A DNA stretch of 64,000 nt from Rosellinia necatrix (taxonomy: Eukaryota > Ascomycota > Sordariomycetes > Xylariales > Xylariaceae). The notes under the pieces are model-generated. The model was not told the origin of the DNA. It was given only the letters and a program-made list of their open reading frames with translations, and made no database searches. Where the stretch lies: contig JAGYVD010000001.1 in the NCBI GenBank assembly GCA_021209875.1, positions 5,456,001 through 5,520,000 on the forward strand, written 5' to 3'. The translations under genes were made by a program, and so were the position numbers. Shown here piece after piece: positions 49,091-60,569 of this stretch. Position 1 is the first letter of the stretch. Each line of letters starts with the position of its first letter.

Positions 49091-50783
49091 GGCGATAGAC
49101 GGTATACCACCTAACGCAACGCCCAGCTGTTCGATATACTATTCCAAATCGTGCTAGACCGACAAGTTGGAGAGCGTGGTCACCTATTAGTTCGCCTAGA
49201 ATCTGGGCACATGCTTGAATTTGGAGGCTAGAGCCGGAGTGTCTTGCAGTTGCCATGGTAGCTACACTAGGTGAGCCCTACGAGCCCTATGTATAAGGCT
49301 GGGGTAATTCCATGTTGACCTAAATTTAGTAATGAGAGTACATAGGTGATGAGATAGCGTCACAGTTACATCGTAAGTTTTGTATGCAACGCCCGGGAAA
49401 GCGCACATGCACATATGCAGTGCATATTAAATACACTGTCACAGAACCCGGCGGGTATGTATGGCGCCTCTAAAACATGGCATCGCCATCCCGCCCAATC
49501 CCACTTGTTGAGGTAGAATCGAGATTTGGCTCTGGCCACCGGAAATTAGAGCGTGGGTTGATCGTGTTTCTCTTGTTCCCGAGCCGTGGAGAGCAATGGC
49601 TGATAGGAACTTGGCCCTATAATTGCATGTACGACAATACGGACATACCAGACCAGGCTATGTGAGAATCGTGATGGCTGCGGAGAGTATTATTCGGCCC
49701 ATTATGTAAGTGACCCGAAGAATAGGTAGCTTTGCCACCTCATAAAAGTGGTAGCGCCGAAGTTCGAGCCAACCTGCATGTAGTAGGTAGCGATGAAGGT
49801 GGAGGTACACGGAACATCCCGTGCCCGGGTCAGTGCTGCCCGAGTGTTGTCGAAATCAAGGATCCGCAGAGCCGATGCCGGTACATACGTGGTTGGCGTG
49901 ATTCTCAGAGCTCATATCCCGGTGTTGCAGTTGAAGCACGAGAGGATTGCATGCTTCTTGCAACTGCCGGGTAGGTAAGGGGCAGTTGACGATACCCCCC
50001 TGGCCTGGGAGGGGAGCACCTGGGCAGGTAACTAGGTTTGGCTATCTCTATCCGACAATCTTAGATAGGTATGCAGTGGCGGTTGCCCCTTTCGGGCCCT
50101 TGCGGGAGCGACCGCTAAAAGGGCGATGGGCGAGGAGTACATAGTATAGTGTAGACGCCTGACAACACAACATCATGGCCCAAACTTTGCATCGCTGCGC
50201 GTGGGGGCCGCCTACAATTACCGGAGGGCACTCTGTCTCTATTAGGTACAAGCTGAACGCACTGGCATTCGCCGTCGCCTTGTTACAAGCCATTCGGGCC
50301 CTCCGCGAGAATTATGTCTCGGCGTGTAGGACTCACTCATTGTCGATCTCCCTTTGGTATGGTTGCAATGATCGATCACGGGCCGACGCTGCTTTGGCAT
50401 CACCTTCCTAAAAACCGTACACCGGACTCCATAATCACACCATATTTGCCGTCGTTAACAACTGTCGGAACGGCTCTGTTGGCGGAACATCTACTGTCAA
50501 TGTTGAGATATGATCATATCAGTAGGGGTCTCAACAGAGTTCTTGAAGAGCGTCATAGGGGGGGTGCAGGCGCGGGTCGTAAAATTTACCACCAAAGACA
50601 CATAGGTATATAAACCACCTACCTATGTAGGTTAGGTAGCCTCCAAATATTAAGTTAACTACATAGTTATTTCTTTAAGCAAAACAAAAAGATGCTGTAT
50701 TGTGTGGTTGATGTATGTGTGTGTATGTGTATGTATGCTTTTGTGTGTTGCCAGGGTTTGTCTACATACCTACTTGAACAAGG

Positions 50784-50880
50784 TACCTAGGTAGGTAGTG
50801 TATAATATAGGTAAGTAATTAACCGTTGGCATTTTAAGTTGTTACCTACTACCTACACTACCTACCTAGGTACCTAGGTA
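50784..50880. repeat. Cluster of TACCTAGGTA palindromes
   Basis: Exact TACCTAGGTA copies at 50784-50793, 50863-50872 and 50871-50880, with further CTACCTAC and GTAGGTAG half-units around and between them. Confidence 0.85.
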
Positions 50881-53800
50881 GTTAGGTAATACATCTATTA
50901 CTTACAGTGCCGGACTTACTTTTGATTTGGATTGTGGTTTCCTACTATGGTCGAAGCAGATTTGATTCGATAGGCTTATATTTCTCTTATAGCGTTGCGA
51001 TATACATTTGAAGTGGGTCGGCCACAACATCGAAAACCCCACCAGGCACAACACACCGACACACATGCCCTCAAAACTGTCCAGGTATGACCTTGGCCTT
51101 CTTGGTTCGGGGGTTGAGACGAGTTAGGACTAACGTAAGGCTTGGACAGTTCATGTAACATCGGCTCAACTATCGCCCATAACCAGGTCAGCGACCCTGA
51201 AGAATGATAATCAGCCATCTAGCTACTACTCTGTATGTGTTCGCCTGTAGTAACACAACGGCATAGTTGGAATGAGAAGCAGGTTATATGCATGGACCTG
51301 ACTAGGTCATCTAGGTGAGTATATTTCATGCTCCGTTACTCCGTGCTGGCGTATCCACTACATTGGTAGAACTAGCGTTAGAGACGACCGTGGCGATGAT
51401 TCAGGCGAGCTGATCAACAGCGAAGAAGGGCCGGGCTGGAGCCGCTCCCTCCTGGTTGGGTCGCTGCGCTTTCCCAAAGCACGCTGTTCTGCCGAAGTTG
51501 TCGTACCTGCGAAGTATACCCGGGCCGGTTGGTTGGGTGGTTGAGGTGATTTGGCTTCCAGGCCAGGCCGGCCTTAAAACATACTGTTGCATCAATTTTG
51601 GGAGGCGAGTCCCATTATTGAAAGTGCATATATATACGTACATACGTACATACATCCATTCATACATACTGTGGCATGGTATCCCAACGGTGGTCTAGCT
51701 TTAGTTAACCCTCGACGGACTCTCTTGGGGGATCTCCCACCGCCTACGATTTCCTAATGTCTTTAACGCCGGACTCTTGGCTTGTCAACTCCGCATCTAA
51801 CCAGATTTGTCCGCTCGAGGGACAAATAGCCAATCACTAGAAAAAGAAAATTTTAGCTTGTCCCACAAACCCTATAGGGCTGAAAAAGGGCTGGGGAGAG
51901 CTCTGGAAACATTGCTTTTTCCTTTTGGACTCGAGCGATATTTGTGTAACCACACCGACGGTTTACGTCACCTTGGAGTCTCGAACGGCCATACTTCGCA
52001 CACTAACTAGGTATGTCAGTATGCGCACGCATTGAACGGTATGTATGTCTATGTGTATATTTCACCGACAATTCACGAGGTCGCTCCGCGGTGTTATGCC
52101 GCTTGCACCCTCCTTCCAACCGACAGCAACAACGGGCATCGATGGCGGTACAGAGAATCGAGCTTGGGTCTCACTCATACCCGATACGCTGAAACTCGAA
52201 AATCATCGATCGTGATGGGATGACAAACACACCTAACCAACGACCTGGTCTGATTCTTGCCATTTCACCTCTGCCGATCCCCCCCGTCCATCCCAAGTCC
52301 CGTGATATCATTTCCCTTGCCATGTATGTAATTAAGTACCGACGACATGACTCTCGGTTCGGGACTTCGGGACCGAGCTTACGGAGCCCTTACCCAGGTA
52401 AGCAGGCGCCGAGCCAGATCGAATATCGGTATTTGCGAATTTGACAACATCGCCCAACAAGTTAATCCCAGATGAGATGCCGACGACGACGCCTATCGAT
52501 CCTCGCCCATCGGTCATCGCCCATGGGTCATCGCCCATGAACGATCCGTAGAACAGGACGTCCAGTGTTAGTGTTGACTGGCCTACTACTGCGACAGCGG
52601 AAATCCATCAGACCGACTGGTCTCGGACCAGGGCAGAATGGCGCGATAAGCACCTGATATCTGCCCAGTCTTCTTGCTTCCTTACGTCCATTCATAGTTG
52701 GTCGGGCTCGCTCAGTGATAGCCGTCAGGCTCAATCGACAAGAGAGCCCTAACTATCTCAAGGAAAGCTGCTAGTTATGTGACAATGCCGAATGTGGATA
52801 TCTAATTGGAATATCGCTCTTCCGATGCATAGCCCGCATGACAAGACACACCGAACGTGAGTATCGTATACCTCACGACTTGGTATCTTCCGGCTTGCCC
52901 TTTAGGGAGGCTAGACGACCATGTGCGACTATGACCCTGGCTTGGGGGAAGACGCTGACTAAGACCACCGGATTCCATCACCACGCGGGGCACGGCATGG
53001 CAGGACAGGTTGGACTGACTATATATATGTGCACATTCACGGTGTATCTGGGGTGGTAAGGAGGGACCAGGAAAATAGAAGCTCCCACAGGACCTCGTGA
53101 GAAAATGGAAGGGAGCAATCGAAGCCCGTCGGAATCACCTTGGGACTTGACAAGACAGCGAGCTCCACTCTCAGGTGAGGCCAAGCATCCACGGTAATCC
53201 ACACACTATCGACTCTGTCATTGCTAAACTTGGCGGGTTTAGTTCTGGCTGGACGAGAGGATCCTAATTTGGTATTACATACTTGCACATACCAGATACA
53301 CTCGGGGCCCGGTGGAGCATAGGGCTAAGGGGTTCCTAGTTACATAATGAAAGCTATTGTGACAGTTCGCTTAAATACGTCAGAAGTCAAGTCAAAGCCG
53401 TCCCAAGCTGTATATTGAAATCCCAACGCAGAACACCACGTACCAAATCACGTACCAAATCGTTTTCGGCACTTGGGAGGCATTGCTCTTTCGTGGGCAC
53501 ATGCCACATGCAGTTACAGTTATAAATGAGATGGAGGTAGGTGGGTGAGTAAAGCCCCAAGGGTGAGTAGCGAAAGAAATACCATCACAGTGATGCCGAC
53601 GGGTTCATCACATCACCCGGCGTAGTTTCGTTTTCAGGCAAAGCATAGAGTGAGAGCAATATGATCGGGTCCCCTAAGGTAACCTACGTTATCACAGCTG
53701 TACATCTGTACATGATCGTGAGAAATGGGAAAGGGCGTAGCATACGGGTGCATCTACTTGGATGGAGGTGAGTCTGAGAAAATGGGGAAGGCCTCGGGAA

Positions 53801-55557
53801 GAGGTGCGAAAATATCGTTGTTGGGCAAATATAATGGCTGCATGGGTACCGAATACGTTTGGGGAGACTGAGACAGGGCCAGCCATTGACTGAGAGGTAC
53901 TTTTGAAAAGGGAGTACATCCATGGGAGAGCAGCTGCTGTGCATAGTAGGGCATGGTACAGTGCCCTGTGCATCTCTAGGTATGTGGGACGCACCATTTA
54001 GCAAGATACCTCTGGCCAGGTTCACGACAAGACAAAGGGGGCTAGTCGGTGTACATACGAAGCAAGCACGGTGTACCGTGGTGTCAAGGTGATATGCTCT
54101 GGCATGTCTGGGTACCTACCTACATATATCTTGGTTGCCGATGCTGAATATCGATACCTCACTACACTGGTATAGGTTAGTACGGGGTATAGCGCACAAT
54201 GCTAGGCCTACACCCTCTCCACTTAAGAATATTTGTTGACAGCTAGGCCAGTTCAGGGTCAGTCCCTGCCTTTGTGTAGAGGTACAACCTGGAGCTAGCA
54301 GGCCTATGTACAACAAAATCCCTGCAAGTAATCTGCACCCGCGAGCCAAACCCCCTGTCAGGAGGGTTACAGACGCTAAGGGTTGATCCACTAAACTGCT
54401 CAACCCTGGTACAGGCCCTGTCTTCTCACTTGGAAGGGCTGAGGAACATTGGCCCACACACCCCCTCGACCTCTTCTATCCTCATAGGGCAGAGGAGGCA
54501 CTAGGTCCAGAGAAGGAGGTTACCTGGGCACTACTAGGTATGGATGGTAGTGGTCACTACCTACCTACCTGGTGTACCTAGGTAGACACCACCCATTTTA
54601 TTGTGGTTACATACCCTTATTTTACCATCCTGCTACCTACCTCATAAACCACCTATCTCTCTCATCTTCACCCCTCCTACCGTGTTGACCTGCCGTGAAC
54701 CTTTCTTTCGATACGAGAACAGAGAGTGCAATCGACACAAGGCTTCCTGGTCAATGAAGCCGACACTGCTGATCTCGTGAAGGGAGGACTGCACCGGGAG
54801 ACCGCTTGTTCGTGGAGGCCTCTCTCTCGCCTGTTGTTAGTCGCCGGGTCGACTGCACCAGCTCTTGGTGGCAATTCCATGAGACGTCCTCGACTCTTCT
54901 CGCACCACACGCCGCGCATCCCGACCCAGCCATTGAGCATCGACCGCAGCGCTATCCGCTAGTTGGGCTCCGTCTGGCATTTCAATGGTGAAATTGGCCG
55001 CAGCTTTCGCCTTACATATCCAACCTCTCCGCCCACCGCCTTGCGCATTCGAAACCCGATGAGATTACTGATATACCCGTCCACCACCCTCGGTTTCTCT
55101 AACTCAAGCCTAACTGTTTTACGGCCATAATCCCCCGGCGATTCTACCTGGTCCCTGCTGACCATGACGATTGTGGTCACCCCACCAAGAAAGTAACGAA
55201 CGGCTATCTCGCACAAGCCTCCTCCTGGCATAGCATTTCCTGGTTCGATAGTGGCCGTTAATATCCCCCGTTGGCCACCGCCGTTTCACGACCTACCCTT
55301 GTTCTCGATTCTGATATTGGCTGAGAACACGTCCGCTGTGGCAACACCGATACCCCCCCCTTCGAGCTCGCAACACACTCTCCATCGTATCACCTACGAT
55401 CGCTTGCGCCAACCACCCCTATCTGCAAACAATCTATTCGACCGTGATTGTCTCTAACCACCACTGGCCACCCCGAGTTGGTCATAGGCAGCGCTCTATT
55501 GGTACATTCCCCAACATATAAGATTTGGAGAGCAGGCTTTCGCTCCCAATAGACACC

Positions 55558-57601
55558 ATGGAAATACCTTCCCGATACTCCCCGAGGGAGCCAGGTGGCC
55601 CACCAGCTATATACATTCAAGAAATGGGCCGGTTAGACGGACCAAGTCGTTTTGGCCGGCCGCCACCCCAGGGGTCCAGCTTCTCGCCCTCTTCTATACC
55701 GATGTCAATACCGAATAATCGTCGAATTGCCGAGGATGATGCTCCCCCTCCGCTGCCACCACCCAGGTTTGTGCCGGGGGTGGGGCCGCCAGGTCCACAA
55801 ACCCATGATCGTTTCCCTTCCATCGACTCAAATGCCAGCTGGGAAGGGAGTATGCGCGATAGTGGAGGCGATCACTTGCAATTTAGGAAACAAGATGTTC
55901 GTCGACCCCAAAGAGACGAGGGTTATCACAGCATGGCCTCGACTCTCTCGTCGCTCGGGTACGTAGATATATCATAGACCTGTCGATAGACTTCGTTGCC
56001 AGGATATGAAGTCATCAGAACTGACCTTGAGCACACAGTTCCCAAGATTCGTTTGCGAAAAATCTATTCATGTCTCACAACCAGTTTCAGCTCAATAAGT
56101 CAGCGGGGAGCGACTACGACAGCCACTTGAAAAAAAAGTTGGATTCCCGCCGAGTTTTTGATAACCGCTCTCCCCCTCGTCGATCCGGACTCTCGATGTC
56201 ACTCAACCAGAATCAATCTGAACCTCGTCATCCCTCGCTTGTCCCACTTTCTCTACCCCTGCGAGTGAACAATCAATTCTCGGCAGATTCTCCGAGACAC
56301 CCCACCGACCCTTCACTACAGGCATCTACAGCAACATCTCCAGGAGCGATGTCGTATGGCCGACCCAATGGTCCCGAGTATCGCTCACCAGTGGAATCAG
56401 TAGATGTGGAACGTTCACCACTTTATCGGGCCAGGCGGAACAATAGTGATGATGCCACTATGTCAACACACAGTGGTTACGACAATACAGAGGATGCGGA
56501 TTTTCCGATGGAAGAAACATCTGGTATCAGAAGATTGCACATCGATGACTCTCAAGGGCGGGTGGACTATCACGCTATTGGGCAGAAAAGACGTGCGTCG
56601 TCACCCCCAGCCGGGGAAAGCCCGCCGCAGGGGCCATTGGGCTCGAATGACCTTACAAGACGTCGCGACGTCGGGAGGGGGTCTCCGGCTCCACGATTGA
56701 CTTTAGTGCCTCCGAGCTCCCTGTCTTCAGCCTCATCCGCCGGACGTAGTGGGTCCTACGTTTCAACAGCGTCTCTCAATACGAGTATATCAAGTCTCAA
56801 TTCATTCGGCGGGAAGTCGCCCAGCGGCCTGTCATCTGGGGGCTTATCCCCGGTCGACATGATGGCCAATTCGCCTTACAGCACGCCTATATCTCTCGCT
56901 CATCCATCATGTGCTCTCTTTGGTCGTGGCCCCCACCAGCGGAATGTCAGCAGCGAGAGTCGGCAGCTCGCATCACCCCGTAAAGTTGTCGAGGTGCCAA
57001 AAGTCACCATGTCGAAACTACAAGGGGGCTTTTTCATGTGTGAATGCTGCCCCAAGAAGCCAAAGAAATTTGAGACTGAGGAGGAATTACGGTATGTTTT
57101 ATATTCTATTGCCGGTGGCTCGTATTTCTGACGTGGGTGAAATTTAGTGTGCACGAAGCCGAGAAGCAGTACGAGTGTTCGTTTTGTGGTAATCGCTTCA
57201 AGAACAAGAACGAAGCGGAGCGTCACCAAAACAGTCTCCATGTCAGACGACACAGTTGGTCCTGCTCAGCGCTTCTCATATCAGGTTTCGATAGGGCATT
57301 CCATGAAAGCACCAACCGGCCGGGCGAAGCCGACACTTGCGGTTATTGCGGTGAAGAATTTGGACGTAGTGGAGGGGGCGGGCGTGCACGGCACGCAACT
57401 CAGCGTGACTGGGACCTACGATTGAAACATTTGCAGGAGGTACATAAATTCCGGGAATGCAACTCTAGCAAGAAGTTCTATCGGGCGGACCATTTCCGAC
57501 AACATCTGAAGCATAGCCACGCAGGCACAAGCGGGAAATGGACTAATATGCTAGAGAATGCCTGCATGTTGGAAGAAGAGCCACCTCAACCTTCACGGTG
57601 A
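55558..57601 (+). CDS. C2H2 zinc-finger protein, Ser/Pro-rich N-terminus
   Basis: Probable nuclear DNA-binding protein. Exons 55558-55958, 56039-57091 and 57148-57601, with 80 and 56 nt GT-AG introns, give 635 residues. The ATG at 55558 is in an ACCATGG context; no earlier in-frame ATG was seen. The first 480 residues are Ser/Pro-rich and mostly disordered (SLNTSISSLNSFGGKSPSG). The C-terminal part holds the fingers: FMCECCPKK.., then YECSFCGNRF with RHQNSLH, then CGYCGEEF with LKHLQEVH, and a last degenerate finger with RADHFRQHLKHSH. The final intron falls inside the first finger. The stop codon TGA overlaps a good donor (G|GTGAGC), so an alternative spliced end cannot be excluded. No target genes can be inferred. 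Confidence 0.82.
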
Positions 57602-59296
57602 GCAAACACCTGGGGAGAAACCTGGTTCGGGGTGGGCAAACCAGCTGTCAAAATAATGCAGCTCAGCGGCACCGACGCACGGTTAAGGCGTCGTCTCATT
57701 TTGAACCCCCCTCCTTGCGCGTTGTTCAACTTATTCTCCTCGGCCAGTCCCGCGGCTCAGTCAGTCAACGAGTGTCTTCCACATTTGCGGGACAACATGA
57801 CAGCAATGTGGCGGGCCGCCGTCAGCAGATGTTGGGTATACGATGAAACCCCACTACGGACTATTGGCTGTTGATGGTCCGTTTGCGAGCGGCACTGCTG
57901 GCTGACGGCACGGTTGCATGCGGAACAGGGTTCGACGTACCCAACAACATAACGAAGTTTCGGGTGCCCCAAAATGGCCATTTTTATATACCATTTACGG
58001 CTATGAACGATAGTTTCATGCAGCTGCTAGTATTCCGTCTGGTGCGGCGTCAGTATTAACGGTGGGAGAGCCAACACATGGAAAGCCCGGACCATGATTC
58101 TGTCGCTGCTGTCCTAGATCAGATTATATTGAGTAAGCTGACCTTGCTGATGCGCGACTTTTCCAGGTCGCACGGAAGTTTACCGCTTTCGGTTTCTATT
58201 TGAGCGTGGTTGGGGCAAGCTGTGTACCGCCGCAGGAGGCTTAGGTTTGGCCTTGGATTTGGCAAAACTTTTAACGAAGATATGTGTCTCCCAATTCACG
58301 AATGATATTTTATTGTCGGATAGCATCTTTTCGGCGCATGGCAAAACGAAGCAGTTTGGTTCTTAGAATACCCAACGAGGCAGTGAGAGAACCTGAGGCA
58401 AGTGTCACCGGTTCTAGAGTCTTGTTTGTTGTGTTATACGGCGATCGTGTCGCTACGATACATGAAAGGTCGAATTCCCGGCCCTCTATCATCGGAGTTC
58501 CTTTATAAGGGCGACAGGCGGCGAGTAAGGCTCGAAAAGCGTCCAAAATCATCGCATTTACGTACAGTATATCCATCATAGCTCAACACAATCGCTACAA
58601 CCAAGCGTGTCTCGCTCTAGCCCCCCCTACGTGATACTCCGGTCCAAGGCTCGGTGCACTCTCCTGCTATGCTCGTTGCAAGCGTGTTAGGGCTCAATAG
58701 TTACCCACAAAGCATGTGGCGCCTAGAAAGTTGGGGACAGGGGGGATAAGGGGGGCGGACAGCCAGGGGGAGGGCTCTGCTCACGTGATTCAGCCCTGCC
58801 CCGCCATATGATAAAGAATCGATAGAAGGGAAGAGGGGCATAGTTACAGGTAGACACAGGTAGGTTGTAGTGACATAGGACTCGGCAGATACCTTGCCGT
58901 TCCCAGTATCTCCGGGTAGGCACCTACCTAAGCTACCTACCAACCTACCTGGTAAATGCTACCTAGGTACTTGGGGCCAGGTACTTCTGGTACCGCTAGG
59001 CTAGATACAGCTACCAGATGGTACCGGATGCTACCTAGGTACCGCGAGATACGACCACGAGACACGACCACTTAGTACAACCACTTAGTACAACCACTTA
59101 GTCCAACCGCTTAGCATGACCACTTGGTGCGACCCAAACTTTTTGCAGTTTGCATCCTGAGATGCATCTTGTCTCCAATGACGGCCCAGTCCTTGCTAAC
59201 TTTAAACCCCAAGCACCACTCCCCTACATAAGCAGTTCCCTACATACTTAGGCAGTCCCTACTACATAGGCAGTCCCTTCTCAATACGAGCGAAGA
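57602..59296. other. Intergenic region before YVH1
   Basis: No gene recognised. It contains a four-tract G-rich element near 58733-58774 and TACCTAGGTA palindromes at 58960-58969 and 59032-59041 in CTACCTAC-rich sequence. Confidence 0.6.
58733..58774 (+). repeat. G-rich tract with quadruplex potential
   Basis: G runs of 4, 6, 6 and 5 bases within about 40 bp, upstream of YVH1. Confidence 0.7.
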
Positions 59297-60569
59297 ATGG
59301 CGACCCTGTCAAGGATACCGGGCGAGGACAACCTGTTCGTCGGAGGGTGAGCAAGCCCCCATCCCATGCCCCCCAAGCCCCCCATCATCCCCCCCCCGTC
59401 CCATCCCATCCCATCCCCTCATCTCCCTCATCCCCCCCACCGGTCGTCGTCTTATGCCTTATGCCTTACGCTCAGCCCAGGCTCCCAAAGCTGCTAACAG
59501 CCCCCCCGGCAGAATCTGGGTCTTAAACATAGAGTCATACAGAAACCACCTCTATGAGAACAACATCACCCATGTATTGTCCGCCATACAGTTCTCTTTC
59601 GAGAAATGGGGCGAGGAGGCCAAGCGCTTCAAACACATGAGCATCGATATCGACGACGATGAGTCGTCGGATCTCCTTGTTCGTTTCCCAGCGGCCGTAC
59701 GCTTTATCGACGACGGTCTGTATCCGCAGGGTTCCGAGACGAGAGAGGGAGAGGCCACGGCGGCTTCCTCGCCCAGGAACGGTGTTTACGTACACTGTGC
59801 CATGGGGAAATCTCGCTCGGTAAGCTGTGTGGTGGCTTATCTGTTGTACAAATACCCGCATCGCTTCGGCGGTCAGCAGTTCATAGAGACTCCTGCCTCC
59901 ACCCAGCGGCGGCGTATCACGGCAAAAGACGCCGTCAACAGCGCATTGCAATGCGTTCGAGAGACCCGGCCGGCAGCAGAGCCCAACCCGGGTTTCATGC
60001 GCCAACTTGAGCTTTGGTGGGAAATGGGTTGCCCAGCCGACGACGATGGTGCTGTAGAGCGCCATCCTACCTACCAGAAATGGCTATATGACGGCATGCT
60101 CCAGGAGGCCCGAGATATGAAGATGGCACCCGACACCGAGCAGATTCGCTTCGAAGATGAGGTGCGTGTGGGAGAGGAGGGACAAGGTAATGCAGCGGCA
60201 CCGCAAAAGGACGAAAAGGAGGTCCGCTGTAAAAAGTGCCGCCGCACACTTGCCACCCCCGACTTCCTCGTATCTCATACACCTACCGGACAGGCAGCCG
60301 GTTCCAGCTGCGCTCACGTATTTATCGAGACGTTGTCTTGGATGCGTCCCATGCTCGAGGAAGGTGCCCTCGATGGTCGGCTGGTCTGCCCGAACACCAA
60401 ATGCAACGCCACCGTTGGCCGATTCGCGTGGCAAGGACTGCAGTGCACGTGTAAAGAGTGGGTGGTGCCAGCGTTCTCCTTAAACCGAAGTCGAGTGGAC
60501 GAGGTGAGCTCACGGCCAGTCGGTTCCACGGCAATCCGCATGCCTCCCGGCCGAAATGGAAGTCTCTAG
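59297..60569 (+). CDS. YVH1: Dual-specificity phosphatase Yvh1 (DUSP12 family)
   Basis: Protein phosphatase with a C-terminal zinc-binding domain. In yeast, Yvh1 acts in 60S ribosome maturation, releasing Mrt4, and in sporulation and growth control. Exon 1 is 59297-59346, exon 2 is 59513-60569, with a 166-nt intron, giving 368 residues. The start MATLSRIPGEDNLFVGGIWV is typical. The HCx5R phosphate loop is HCAMGKSRS, with catalytic cysteine at about 112 and arginine at 118. The C-terminal domain has CKKCRR at about 256-261, a conserved SCAHVFIETLSWM segment, LVCPNTKC and CTCKEWVVPAF, the cysteine pattern known in this family. The intron has other AG sites 30-50 nt before the chosen one, but only 59512 joins the frame to IWVLNIE. 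No frame breaks. Confidence 0.93.

Larger units (their letters stand above)
39448..55557. other. Gene desert, about 16 kb
   Basis: No conserved protein found on either strand. 39448-43000 is AT-rich. 43000-45400 is strongly G/C-strand asymmetric with G-rich and T-rich runs. 45400-54700 is dominated by short repeats (TAG, GA, GT, CCTACCTAGGTA) in otherwise featureless sequence. Open frames on the minus strand at 41795-42611 code for hydrophobic segments (for example ILPVYIGTYWTLFGVIASF) but lack a recognisable family and change frame, so they may be a dead membrane-protein gene or chance. Confidence 0.5.
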
